Shown here: in pieces, positions 20,760-29,439 of the stretch
Layout of the letters: every line of letters starts with the position of its first letter
Numbering within the stretch: position 1 is the first letter of the stretch
Source: Acetobacterium wieringae
Lineage (GTDB): Bacteria; Bacillota; Clostridia; Eubacteriales; Eubacteriaceae
Length of the DNA stretch: 64,000 nt
Assembly: GCF_001766835.1 (NCBI RefSeq)
Contig: NZ_LKEU01000039.1
Coordinates: forward strand, 1-64,000
Direction of reading: 5' to 3'
The notes under the pieces: model-generated
Told to the model about the DNA's origin: nothing
Seen by the model: the letters and a program-made list of their open reading frames with translations, nothing else
Databases searched by the model: none
Translations under genes and position numbers: made by a program

Positions 20760-20788
20760 ATATTAACATAGCGTTGCTGTTAATACAA
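20760..20788 (-). promoter_or_regulatory. Sigma-A promoter of rpsB-tsf
   Basis: The minus strand has TTGTAT, 17 bases and TAATAT, between hslU and rpsB. The expected untranslated leader is about 100 bases. Confidence 0.6.
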
Positions 20789-20801
20789 GTTATTTTTTTA
20801 T

Positions 20802-22208
20802 TTAGAGTAAATATTTTTGATAATTATCCCGCTTTTCTGAGATATTAAAGACCCGTTCCACGTAATTCATATCAATGACAAAATCGTCCTGTTCGTAATC
20901 GGACGCATAAAAGGATATTTCTTCCAGTAATTTTTCCATTACGGTGTGCAGCCGCCGGGCCCCGATGTTTTCGTCTTCTTCATTTTGAAGATAAGCAATT
21001 TTAGCAAGATACCGGACTGCTTCGTCCTCAAAAATCAGATTGACATCCTCGGTTCGGATCAGCTGCTGATATTGCTTAATGACCGAGTTTTCAGTATGGG
21101 TCAGAATCTGAATAAAGTCTTCTTCAGTCAAACTGTCCAGCTGGACACTGATCGGGAAACGACCCTGGAGCTCGGGAATCATGTCAGAAATTTTTGACAC
21201 ATGAAAGGCCCCGGCTCCAATAAAGAGAATAAAATCGGTTTTGATCGGACCATATTTGGTGTTAACCGTGCTGCCTTCAACAATTGGCAGGATATCCCGT
21301 TGAACCCCTTCCCGGGACACATCGGGTCCGTGGTTGTTGCCGTTACCGATAATTTTGTCAATTTCGTCGATAAAGATAATGCCATTCTGTTCGGCATCCT
21401 TGACACCCTGTTCGTTGACCTGATCCATGTCAATTAACTTTTGGGCTTCCTGATTGATCAGGATTTTCCGAGCCTCAGAGATTTTGACATTTTTCTTTTT
21501 TTTCTTTTGAGGCAAAAAGTCACCAAGAATATCATTCATATTGAATGACATACTATCGCTGTTCATTCCCTGCATAATACCAATAGTTTTAGAACCGTCG
21601 TCATCCACTTCAATTTCAATCATCTGGTCTTCCAGCCGACCAGCGGCCAAATCCTTTGATAGCGCTTCCCGTTTTTCTTTTTTGGTCTGCTCTTTTTCGG
21701 CATCTCCTTCGAGTTCCGATAGTGTTGGGGTTGTCGGCGGGGATGGTTTCATAAAAATGTCAAAGGGGGTTTTTAGGGTTTCTTTGACTTTTTTTGAAGG
21801 TACCAGAATATCCAGAATAATTTTATTGGCATTTATTTCGGCTTCGGCATAAACTTCTTTCATTTTTTCCTGTTGAACGTTTCGGATGGCTGTATTGACC
21901 AGATCCCGAACCATCGACTCAACATCCCTGCCAACATAACCGACTTCGGTAAATTTAGTTGCCTCAACCTTGATAAATGGTGCTTTCACCAGCTTCGCCA
22001 TTCGTCGGGCTATCTCGGTCTTCCCGACCCCGGTTGGTCCAATCAAGATGATGTTTTTAGGCGTGAACTCATCGATCAGATCGGCTGGTAACAACGACCG
22101 TCGATAGCGATTGCGAATCGCCACAGCCACAGCTTTTTTTGCCGCTTCCTGACCAATGATATAACGGTTTAGTTCGGTAACGATTTTTTTTGGTGTTAGT
22201 TCTTTCAT
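20802..22208 (-). CDS. hslU: ATP-dependent protease ATPase subunit HslU (ClpY)
   Basis: The hexameric AAA+ unfoldase partner of the HslV peptidase. The 468-residue protein has the N-terminal ELTPKKIVTELNRYIIGQ, Walker A GPTGVGKTEIARR, the pore motif VGYVGRDVES, an intermediate domain, Walker B IIFIDEIDKI, and a C-terminal tail ending YQKYLL that would dock into HslV. The frame extends 24 codons upstream into hslV, but the ATG at 22208 matches the family start and has GGAAG at 7 bases. It starts 17 bases after hslV. The codY gene often next to it in Firmicutes is absent. Confidence 0.96.
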   Translation of the reverse strand: MKELTPKKIVTELNRYIIGQEAAKKAVAVAIRNRYRRSLLPADLIDEFTPKNIILIGPTGVGKTEIARRMAKLVKAPFIKVEATKFTEVGYVGRDVESMVRDLVNTAIRNVQQEKMKEVYAEAEINANKIILDILVPSKKVKETLKTPFDIFMKPSPPTTPTLSELEGDAEKEQTKKEKREALSKDLAAGRLEDQMIEIEVDDDGSKTIGIMQGMNSDSMSFNMNDILGDFLPQKKKKKNVKISEARKILINQEAQKLIDMDQVNEQGVKDAEQNGIIFIDEIDKIIGNGNNHGPDVSREGVQRDILPIVEGSTVNTKYGPIKTDFILFIGAGAFHVSKISDMIPELQGRFPISVQLDSLTEEDFIQILTHTENSVIKQYQQLIRTEDVNLIFEDEAVRYLAKIAYLQNEEDENIGARRLHTVMEKLLEEISFYASDYEQDDFVIDMNYVERVFNISEKRDNYQKYLL

Positions 22209-22224
22209 TAGCATTCTTCCGTTT

Positions 22225-22755
22225 CTATAATACTTCAACAGAAATATTATTGTTGGTAAAGACACATATTTCTGAAGCAATCTTTAATGATTCGTAGACC
22301 ATTTCTTCGGCACTGAGGTTTGAATGACTTTTTAAAGCCCGGGCTGCGGCAAGTGCATAGGATCCACCGGAACCAATGGCCGCCACATCATCATCCGGTT
22401 CAATGACTTCGCCGTTCCCTGATAAGACCAGGGTCTCGGCTTCGTCCATGACAATCAGCAGGGCTTCAAGTTTCCTGAGAATCTTATCTGAGCGCCACTC
22501 CTTGGCCAATTCCACTGCGGAACGTTTTAAATTACCGTTATACTGTTCAACCTTGTGCTCGAATTTTTCGCACAGGGTAAAGGCATCGGCAACCGATCCG
22601 GCAAACCCCACCAGGATTTTATCATGATAGATTCGTCTGATTTTAGTGGCTTTGTTTTTCATGATTGTTTTTTCGCCCATGGTTACCTGACCATCTCCAG
22701 CTATGGCGACTTGACCGTTATGACGGATTCCTACGATGGTTGTTGCATGAAACAT
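22225..22755 (-). CDS. hslV: ATP-dependent protease peptidase subunit HslV (ClpQ)
   Basis: A proteasome-like N-terminal nucleophile hydrolase. The conserved [20 protein letters not shown] core is present, and the catalytic Lys and glycine-rich [14 protein letters not shown] segment are visible in 176 residues. As in Bacillus ClpQ, a few residues (MFHA) precede the threonines, so which residue is the mature nucleophile is uncertain. It forms a two-gene operon with hslU, probably read through from topA, which ends 35 bases upstream. Confidence 0.95.
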   Translation of the reverse strand: MFHATTIVGIRHNGQVAIAGDGQVTMGEKTIMKNKATKIRRIYHDKILVGFAGSVADAFTLCEKFEHKVEQYNGNLKRSAVELAKEWRSDKILRKLEALLIVMDEAETLVLSGNGEVIEPDDDVAAIGSGGSYALAAARALKSHSNLSAEEMVYESLKIASEICVFTNNNISVEVL

Positions 22756-22790
22756 AGTTATTCTCGCTTTCTTAACACTTGTACTTTAAT

Positions 22791-24860
22791 TTACTCGGCC
22801 GTTGGTGCTTTATAGCCGCAATCTTTTTTATCGCAATAGATCGATTTGCGTTTTCCCAGGCCTTTTTGAAACAGGGTTGATCCGCAGACCGGACATTTTT
22901 CAGGAATCGGCAAGTCCCAGTTCATATAGTCACAATCCGGGTAATTGTTACAGGAATAAAAGGTTCGTCCGGTTTTTGAGGTTCGCTTAACAATATCGCC
23001 ACCACAAACTGAACAGATCCCTCCGGTTTTTTCAAAATAGGGTTTGGTATTTTTACAGTCCGGAAAGCCGGGGCAGGCCAGAAAGCGGCCATATTTTCCT
23101 TTTTTAATGACCATGCGGCGGCCGCACAATTCGCAATCCACATCTGATTCGGGATCAGCGATGGTTACTGATTCAGCCTTTTCCTGGGCATTGGTCAGTT
23201 CTTTTTCAAAACCCTGATAAAAGTTTTTAAGCAATTCAACCCAGTCAGTTTGGCCATCAGAAACGGCATCAAGACGATCTTCCATTTCGGCGGTAAAGGA
23301 AATATTTACCACATCACTGAAATATTCTTTCATCAGATGGGTTACCGTGACACCAAGTTCGGTCGGCTTGAAATGTTTGTCTTCCACTTCCACATAGTCA
23401 CGATTTTTAATGGTTGCAATAGTCGGTGCATAGGTACTGGGTCGACCGATGCCCTTTTCTTCAAGGATTTTAACCAATGAGGCCTCGGTGTAGCGGGCCG
23501 GAGGCTTGGTGAATTTCTGCTCTTTCGTTGTTTTAAGCCGTTCCAGGTCATCGCCGATGGCCAGTTCCGGCAAGATGCTGTCATCATTTTTACCAGCCCC
23601 TTTGCCAACCCGGGTAAAGCCATCAAACTTTTGGGTTTCGCCTTTGGTTTTAAAAATCAGATTGCTGCAGGCTACATCCACATCGGTAACGAAATACTGG
23701 GCATCAGCCATCTGACTGCAGAGCAGTCGTTCCCAGATCAGCTTGTACAGACGATACTGGTCCGGCTCCAGTGAATTGCGGGCCTCTTCAGGCGTCAGCA
23801 TGACTGATGACGGACGAATGGCTTCGTGGGCATCCTGGACATTTTTCTTCTTTCCGGCTTTTTTCTCAGTGCCCAGATAATCATCGCCAAAATGTTCTGT
23901 TATATATTCCTTGCTCTCAGCAACCGCTTCGTCAGCAATCCGGGTTGAGTCGGTTCTTAAGTAGGTGATCAAACCGGTCAGCCCACTGCCCTTAATATCA
24001 ACCCCTTCGTAGAGCTGCTGGGCCAGACGCATGGTGCGTTGAGTGGTGAAGCCCAGAACCTTATACGCTTCCTGCTGGAGGGTACTGGTGGTAAAGGGGA
24101 GCGGTGGTTTTTGATAACGAATCCGCTTTTTAACATTTTCAACGACAATGGGATGGGCGTTTACTACCTTTTCCAGCCGAATGGCCTCTTCGGCGTTGGT
24201 AATGGTTTTCTTTTTGCCATCTTCCGAATAAAATTTGGAGATGAAGGTTTTTTCGTCATCGGCTTTTTTTAAAAGCAGCTCCAGGTTCCAATACTCTTCG
24301 GGAATAAAGGCGGCAATCTCCTCTTCCCGATCGACAATAATTCTGGTGACAACGGATTGAACCCGACCACCACTAAGCCCCTTCTTTACTTTTTTCCACA
24401 AAAAAGGACTCAGTGAATACCCAACCAGTCGATCCAGAATCCGCCGGGCCTGTTGTGAATTGACTAAATCGATATCGATTATGCGTTTATTTTCAATGGC
24501 CGCATTGACAGCTTTTTTGGTAATTTCATGGAACTCAATCCGGCATTTGGTTGCTAAATCGATTTCCAGAAAATTTGCCATATGCCAGGAAATCGCTTCT
24601 CCTTCCCGGTCAGGGTCAGTGGCCAGATAGACCTGATCGGCTTTTTTTGCAGCATTTTTCAGTTTTTTCAGTAATTCCGCTTTGCCCCGGATTTTTATAT
24701 AGTCCGGTTTAAAATCTTCTTCTATATTAATACCAATTCGGCTTTTGGGCAGATCAATTACGTGTCCCATCGTCGCTTCAACTTCGTAGCCTTTTGGTAA
24801 ATACTTCTTAATCGTTTTTGCTTTTGCCGGCGATTCAACGATAACCAAGGTTTTACTCAT
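22791..24860 (-). CDS. topA: DNA topoisomerase I
   Basis: A type IA topoisomerase that relaxes negative supercoils. The 689-residue protein starts with the TOPRIM domain (VIVESPAKAKTIKKYL and DPDREGEAISWH), has the catalytic tyrosine in GLITYLRTDSTRI near residue 300, and ends with three C4 zinc modules (CELCGRR...CPGFPDC, CSVCGGD...CNNYPDC, CPVCGST...CDKKDC). GGAGG precedes the ATG and a good promoter lies about 55 bases upstream. The dprA-topA order is common in Firmicutes. Confidence 0.97.
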   Translation of the reverse strand: MSKTLVIVESPAKAKTIKKYLPKGYEVEATMGHVIDLPKSRIGINIEEDFKPDYIKIRGKAELLKKLKNAAKKADQVYLATDPDREGEAISWHMANFLEIDLATKCRIEFHEITKKAVNAAIENKRIIDIDLVNSQQARRILDRLVGYSLSPFLWKKVKKGLSGGRVQSVVTRIIVDREEEIAAFIPEEYWNLELLLKKADDEKTFISKFYSEDGKKKTITNAEEAIRLEKVVNAHPIVVENVKKRIRYQKPPLPFTTSTLQQEAYKVLGFTTQRTMRLAQQLYEGVDIKGSGLTGLITYLRTDSTRIADEAVAESKEYITEHFGDDYLGTEKKAGKKKNVQDAHEAIRPSSVMLTPEEARNSLEPDQYRLYKLIWERLLCSQMADAQYFVTDVDVACSNLIFKTKGETQKFDGFTRVGKGAGKNDDSILPELAIGDDLERLKTTKEQKFTKPPARYTEASLVKILEEKGIGRPSTYAPTIATIKNRDYVEVEDKHFKPTELGVTVTHLMKEYFSDVVNISFTAEMEDRLDAVSDGQTDWVELLKNFYQGFEKELTNAQEKAESVTIADPESDVDCELCGRRMVIKKGKYGRFLACPGFPDCKNTKPYFEKTGGICSVCGGDIVKRTSKTGRTFYSCNNYPDCDYMNWDLPIPEKCPVCGSTLFQKGLGKRKSIYCDKKDCGYKAPTAE

Positions 24861-24914
24861 TGAATACCTCCTTCTCTCTTAATAGTAACGACGCTTTTCT
24901 CTTAAAATAGCAAC

Positions 24915-24943
24915 ATTATAGCAAATCTTTCCACAAAATACAA
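24915..24943 (-). promoter_or_regulatory. Sigma-A promoter of topA
   Basis: The minus strand has TTGTAT, 17 bases and TATAAT in the 113-base gap between dprA and topA. Confidence 0.7.
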
Positions 24944-24973
24944 ACTTATGCAGTCGAATATAACGCATTGTCC

Positions 24974-26083
24974 TTAAATTAACAGGATATTTCCGTATTT
25001 AATTTGAATGATCTCTGCTATTTCCATCATCGTCAGCAGACTATTTACCTGATTGATGGGTAATCCGGAGCCTGCCACCAACTCATCAATGGTGCGATAA
25101 CCCTTTTTAATCAGATCAAAGAGTAGCCGTTCATTCGGATTGGTCAGTTTTAACTCAGTCTGTTTGTTATAAACGTCAGTCTTTGCTTCCGTGTGATCCG
25201 TCCATTGATCGAATAAAACATAATCCTCTAAAATATCACGGGGATCGGTAACAAGTTTTGCACCTTCTTTTAGTAATTGGTTTCCACCAGCCCAGTTGCA
25301 AGTGCCAATATCCCCGGGGATTACATAAACATTCTTGCCCTGTTCCAAGGCATGGTTGACCGTGATCAGTGATCCGCTTTTTTTACGGGCTTCTATCACA
25401 AGAACACCCTGGGAAAGCCCACTGATTAATCGATTTCGTTGTGGAAAGTGATATGGCAGGGGTTTATCACCCAAATTAAATTCACTGAGCAGCAGACCTT
25501 TTTGGGCCATCAAATCAAAAATCTTTTGATTGACCCGGGGATAGCAGATGTCAATACCGGTTCCTAAAACGCCAATCGTGCTCCCCAGTTCATTGATACT
25601 GCCCCAGTGACTCTTGCCGTCAATGCCATCAGCTAAGCCGCTGACAATAGTAATCCCCACTGAAGATAGAGATTGTGAAAATAACTTGGCGTGTTTTTCG
25701 CCAGCTACCGTGGGGTTGCGGGAACCGATTATGGCAATCGCTAGTGGTGCCTGAAGCAGTGATAAATCACCTTTGGCATAAAGAGCCAATGGCGGCGTGT
25801 AAAGATTTAAGAGCGACTCCGGAAACTGGGGGTCATGACGCAGAAGCAGTGTAATTTTATTTTTTTCCAAATATGATAAATCCTGAGTTGCCTGCACCAG
25901 CGATCGAGACTGGAAAAAATAATTAACTGTCTTTTCATCAATGATCTTCGTCATCAAAAGGGTTTCGGGACTTAATGAATAAATCACACAGGGAGATAAA
26001 AATTGTTCGATCAGCATATTTTTTTGTTTGAGGGAAATTTTTTTTAGCCGCATAAACCATAGCCAATAAATTAAATCTTTCAC
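24974..26083 (-). CDS. dprA: DNA processing protein DprA (Smf)
   Basis: Binds incoming single-stranded DNA in transformation and loads RecA. The 369-residue protein has a short N-terminal helical region, the Rossmann-like core (AIIGSRNPTVAGEKHAKLF, VSGLADGIDGKSHWG, GVLGTGIDICYPRVN, SEFNLG, PQRNRLISGLSQGVLVIEA) and a C-terminal winged helix (about 300-365). The frame extends 26 codons upstream to a TTG, but that TTG is part of the -35 element of the promoter, so I use the GTG at 26083, which has AAGGGG 12 bases upstream. Confidence 0.92.
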   Translation of the reverse strand: MKDLIYWLWFMRLKKISLKQKNMLIEQFLSPCVIYSLSPETLLMTKIIDEKTVNYFFQSRSLVQATQDLSYLEKNKITLLLRHDPQFPESLLNLYTPPLALYAKGDLSLLQAPLAIAIIGSRNPTVAGEKHAKLFSQSLSSVGITIVSGLADGIDGKSHWGSINELGSTIGVLGTGIDICYPRVNQKIFDLMAQKGLLLSEFNLGDKPLPYHFPQRNRLISGLSQGVLVIEARKKSGSLITVNHALEQGKNVYVIPGDIGTCNWAGGNQLLKEGAKLVTDPRDILEDYVLFDQWTDHTEAKTDVYNKQTELKLTNPNERLLFDLIKKGYRTIDELVAGSGLPINQVNSLLTMMEIAEIIQIKYGNILLI

Positions 26084-26128
26084 CGTTTTCTTGTCCCCTT
26101 TGCATTTCGGATCACGTAGTGTATCATC

Positions 26129-26157
26129 ATTATAATGGCAAAGAAAAGCCTTGGCAA
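26129..26157 (-). promoter_or_regulatory. Sigma-A promoter of dprA
   Basis: The minus strand has TTGCCA, 17 bases and TATAAT, beginning right after the terminator of the upstream gene. It excludes the longest dprA frame as the real gene. Confidence 0.8.
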
Positions 26158-26161
26158 TCAA

Positions 26162-26200
26162 AAAGACCCGGCGCTGGTATCAAATCTCAGCGCCGGGCAT
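26162..26200 (-). terminator. Terminator of the solute-binding gene
   Basis: A 10-bp GC-rich perfect stem (CCCGGCGCTG with CAGCGCCGGG) lies 14 bases after the gene's stop codon. It has T-rich sequence on both sides, so it can act in both directions. Confidence 0.85.
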
Positions 26201-26213
26201 TTTTTTATTATAA

Positions 26214-27038
26214 TTATTCAATGACTTTTAATTCGGTATTAATATTCTGCGTAACATCCTGTCCAAACCATTTCATGGACAGCTCGGTTAATTTTCCATT
26301 TTCCCGTAGAGTATCCAGAGCCGTATTTAACTGTTCATTGAAGGCTGTGTCAGCTTTTCTGACGGTGATGCCGATGGGTTCATTTGACAAGACATCAGAT
26401 GAAATTGCGTAGACATCCGGTTTTAGTGTGGTATAGAATTGAGCAACACTGATATCCGTCATAATGTTATCAATTTGCTTTCCTTCCAGTGCGGCGAAGG
26501 CGTCAAGCATGGCATCATATTTATTCACAGTATATTCAACGTTTTCCTGGGTTTTTAAAGCCTCCGCAGCATAATCAGCGGTGGTTTCGATTTGAACGCC
26601 GACTGTTTTTCCAGCCAGATCCTTTGGTGTTTTTGCCGGAGTCGCATCTTTACGAGAGACAATAACAATCCCATTGGCAAGGTATGGATCTGTCATATTA
26701 AAACCGCTTAGCCGTTCTTCCGTAATGCTGGTTCCCGATAAAACAATATCATACTGGTTGGCATTCAGACCATTAAAAATGCCGTCCCAAGCTGTTGGCA
26801 CCCATTTAATCTCAACTCCGAGCTCATCTGCCAGGGCCTGACCCAGGTCGATATCAAATCCGACCAGTTCATTGTTTTCATCCCGGAATTCCAGTGGCAG
26901 ATACATGTCATTGGTTCCGGCGGTTAACACGCCATCGGCCAGCGGATCTACGTTACTGGTCGATTTACTGCCACAGCCAGTCAACAACAAGGCAGCTCCT
27001 AATACAATTGCTACTAATGCATAACTTTTTCTTTTCAT
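26214..27038 (-). CDS. Amino-acid ABC transporter substrate-binding lipoprotein (orphan)
   Basis: A 274-residue extracellular solute-binding protein of family 3. It begins with a lipoprotein signal (hydrophobic stretch, lipobox LTGC at residues 19-22), so it is anchored on the outer face of the membrane. Family features include YLPLEFRDENNELVGFDIDLG, WDGIFNGLNANQYDIVLSG and GKTVGVQIETTADY, typical of binding proteins for polar amino acids such as cystine, glutamine or arginine. No permease or ATPase gene is next to it, and it is flanked by its own promoter and terminator. The substrate is not resolved. Confidence 0.88.
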   Translation of the reverse strand: MKRKSYALVAIVLGAALLLTGCGSKSTSNVDPLADGVLTAGTNDMYLPLEFRDENNELVGFDIDLGQALADELGVEIKWVPTAWDGIFNGLNANQYDIVLSGTSITEERLSGFNMTDPYLANGIVIVSRKDATPAKTPKDLAGKTVGVQIETTADYAAEALKTQENVEYTVNKYDAMLDAFAALEGKQIDNIMTDISVAQFYTTLKPDVYAISSDVLSNEPIGITVRKADTAFNEQLNTALDTLRENGKLTELSMKWFGQDVTQNINTELKVIE

Positions 27039-27070
27039 TTTTTCCTCCTACGGTATAAGTTTCATCTTTC

Positions 27071-27099
27071 ATTATATTTGGCCATGCATAAAAATTCAA
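27071..27099 (-). promoter_or_regulatory. Sigma-A promoter of the solute-binding gene
   Basis: The minus strand has TTGAAT, 17 bases and TATAAT, about 33 bases before the start codon. Confidence 0.7.
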
Positions 27100-27111
27100 G
27101 TTATATTTCCC

Positions 27112-27157
27112 GAAATTAAATAAACAGCTGAAATTTGCTATTGCATTTCAGCTGTTT
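27112..27157 (-). terminator. Terminator after the universal stress protein gene
   Basis: A perfect 13-bp inverted repeat (AAACAGCTGAAAT with ATTTCAGCTGTTT) is followed on the minus strand by a T-rich stretch, about 20 bases after the stop codon. Confidence 0.75.
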
Positions 27158-27177
27158 GTTGGTTTTACTAAAATTTT

Positions 27178-28044
27178 CTAATCTGCCCGATTGCCAGGAA
27201 TCAAAAGAACCGATGCAGAAGCATGACGGACAATATTATGGCTGACACTGCCCAAGAAAATTTCTTTAATAAAGCCTCGCCCCTGGGTGCCCATCACAAT
27301 CATGGGAATTCGTTCCTCATCAACCAACTTAATAATCTCTGAAGTGGGTGCTCCGTAACGGATCTTTATTTCTACTTCAACTGTGTTGAGAAGTTGCAAT
27401 TCATCTTTAAGCTTCTGGAGGCGACTATTGTCTATTTCATTGAACTCAACCAGTCGATGGAGCAGATATGGATTTATTTTGGATTCATCCTGAATATGAA
27501 AAATCGTCACCTTATTGACACCTTGTTTGACCATTTCTTTAACATATTCAAAGGCAATATCGGCATTTTCCGAAAAATCGGTGGGAAACAAGATATGATC
27601 AATTTGATCATTTGAATTTCTGACCGTTTGATCCTGATGATTGTCCTTAACGAGCATGATGGGTTTTGTCGAACCATAGATTATATCGTAAGCAACCCCA
27701 CCTAAAAAAAGGGCACCTACCATGGAGTGCTTTTCAGCTCCGACAACAATTACTGAGTAATCACCGTCTTGGGCAATCTGATTAATTTCACTTTTTAAAT
27801 TGCCGGAAATGATTTGAGTTTTTACGGTAAATCCCTGCTCAGTTAGGATCTCAGACTGATTTTTCAGGTTCTCATTAAATATGGATGTTAAATAGGAGGA
27901 AACACCAGAGTCAACGTCATGGGGATTAAAACATTGAAGCAGTAAACATTCCGTCGCACCCAGAGCACGAAGACTTCTGATACATTTCACCATCTCATTC
28001 GATGCGTTGGAAACCTCGGAAACAACGATTATCTTTTCAAACAT
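27178..28044 (-). CDS. Tandem universal stress protein (UspA family)
   Basis: A 288-residue protein with two UspA domains. The second carries the ATP-binding signature MGTQGRGFIKEIFLGSVSHN, followed by ASVLLIP. The first has a degenerate version, VVGAEKHSMVGALFLGGVAY. No membrane segment is present, so it is cytosolic. It lies 93 bases downstream of the coiled-coil gene of the Tad locus, so it may belong to that transcript, and ends at a terminator. Its role is not predictable beyond the family. Confidence 0.88.
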   Translation of the reverse strand: MFEKIIVVSEVSNASNEMVKCIRSLRALGATECLLLQCFNPHDVDSGVSSYLTSIFNENLKNQSEILTEQGFTVKTQIISGNLKSEINQIAQDGDYSVIVVGAEKHSMVGALFLGGVAYDIIYGSTKPIMLVKDNHQDQTVRNSNDQIDHILFPTDFSENADIAFEYVKEMVKQGVNKVTIFHIQDESKINPYLLHRLVEFNEIDNSRLQKLKDELQLLNTVEVEIKIRYGAPTSEIIKLVDEERIPMIVMGTQGRGFIKEIFLGSVSHNIVRHASASVLLIPGNRAD

Positions 28045-28137
28045 ATCAATCCTCCATAATTATAAAATAAAGTTACTATTTTATTTATAACCTTTTGCGA
28101 ATTGATTAAACGCATAATCAAAAATTGTGTCTTTTTT

Positions 28138-29058
28138 TTACCGGCTTTGAATCGTATCGATCAGTAACATGTTTTTTAGTGTTATGAAGTCGTTACCCTC
28201 TGTCTCGATCAGATGCAACGAATTGATCATGTTTTCTGAGAGCTTAGCCAGGGTTATCTGATGATTCTTTATGAACGCATCCGTTTTTGACTGATACGTA
28301 GAAATTGCTTGCTGAATCTTCTGATTGGCAGTTTCCTCCAGTGTTGCTATTTGCGCTTTGAGGAGCATCACTTCATCGGATAGTTGTTCATTCGTTTTGA
28401 TTAACTGATTATTTTCAGTGAGTAACGCACTGCGTTCTTTAAGAATGTCCTCATACTGATATTTTAGGACATCCTTTTCCGGCAGCTGTTGATCAGCCGA
28501 ACCGCTTGCTGGTGTTATCTCGCTCAGATTGGTGCTGGCATAGGCTTCAAGTTCAGTACTTAACTCCCGAACCATCGCCTTAAGCTGATCCAGTTGCGCT
28601 TTCATTTCTTGGCTTTCCTGCTCATAACTCAAGTATTCTTCGAGTTTAGTTTGTGAGTTGATGGCGGCGTCGCCAGGATGCGTATCAATAACTTCAACCG
28701 GTTGCGGCACCGGGTTAATACTCAGTTCATTAACCAGGCGATTCAATTCTTCGTTTTCTCTTTTTAATGCATCAATTTGATTTGCCATTTCACCTTTTGA
28801 ACTTTTACAGAGATTATACATTTCGCCGTATTGATCCCGTTCCTGTTTTAACATCGTTATCATGGCAGCGTATTCTTCAAGTCGATTATTAAAGGATTCC
28901 TCGGCACTGCTTAAGCTATCGGTTAGATTGTCAATATACTCGGTGACCTGTTTTTTGTTGTATCCGCCCATTTCTTTTCCAAAAGATAATTTTGTTTTTG
29001 ATTTTACTGACTTATCTCTGAGCTCATCTAAGGTTAGTTGTTCGGATTTTTTTGCCAT
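28138..29058 (-). CDS. DivIVA-like coiled-coil protein of the Tad locus
   Basis: I do not recognise a named family for this 306-residue protein. Residues 25-60 contain FGKEMGGYNKKQVTEYIDNL, which resembles the N-terminal lipid-binding segment of DivIVA/GpsB proteins (GYxxxxVxxFL). The rest is almost entirely predicted coiled coil (about 55-115, 145-190, 205-265), with no membrane segment. It follows the DUF192 and tadC genes by 21 bases, so it is probably co-transcribed with the pilus genes and could localise or scaffold the machine. That role is inference. Confidence 0.6.
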   Translation of the reverse strand: MAKKSEQLTLDELRDKSVKSKTKLSFGKEMGGYNKKQVTEYIDNLTDSLSSAEESFNNRLEEYAAMITMLKQERDQYGEMYNLCKSSKGEMANQIDALKRENEELNRLVNELSINPVPQPVEVIDTHPGDAAINSQTKLEEYLSYEQESQEMKAQLDQLKAMVRELSTELEAYASTNLSEITPASGSADQQLPEKDVLKYQYEDILKERSALLTENNQLIKTNEQLSDEVMLLKAQIATLEETANQKIQQAISTYQSKTDAFIKNHQITLAKLSENMINSLHLIETEGNDFITLKNMLLIDTIQSR

Positions 29059-29079
29059 GGTTTATTATACCTTTCTAAA

Positions 29080-29427
29080 TTACTGACTGACGACAAGACG
29101 CTGATTGATTTCCAGGTGATATTTTTGACAGGAGCCCGATTGAAGCTCCAGTACCCAGTAGGCATTTTTAACATGGGGACTGACTTTTCCCGGCCTCATG
29201 TGGTGTTCCAGATGCAGGATCTTGCCATCTTTTGAGAAAAAGATCACATCAATCGGAAATTTCATCCCAAAGGTATGAACCTGATTGCATTTTTTGAGTA
29301 AGAGTCCCTGGTTATCAGCTAATTCGGTGGTTCTTAATAAACCGACCAATCGGGTGACGAAGTTATCTGCGACTTGTATTTCACTAAACAGGAGTGTGTC
29401 ATTTTTAAAAATACGACATGTTTTCAT
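29080..29427 (-). CDS. DUF192 family protein
   Basis: A 115-residue protein matching DUF192: the core includes VGLLRTTELADNQGLLL, HTFGMKFPIDVIFFSKDG and a C-terminal VLELQSGSCQKY. Members are small beta-rich proteins of unknown function. Many carry a signal peptide, but this one shows none. It lies 12 bases after tadC and 21 before the coiled-coil gene, so it is part of the Tad operon. DUF192 genes recur beside tad genes in Gram-positive bacteria, but their role is not known to me. Confidence 0.8.
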   Translation of the reverse strand: MKTCRIFKNDTLLFSEIQVADNFVTRLVGLLRTTELADNQGLLLKKCNQVHTFGMKFPIDVIFFSKDGKILHLEHHMRPGKVSPHVKNAYWVLELQSGSCQKYHLEINQRLVVSQ

Positions 29428-29439
29428 TTATTATACCCC

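Noticed and set aside
26084..26161. Longer DprA start at TTG 26161
   Set aside because: That codon lies within or before the -35 element of the dprA promoter and beside the upstream terminator, so it would not be on the mRNA.
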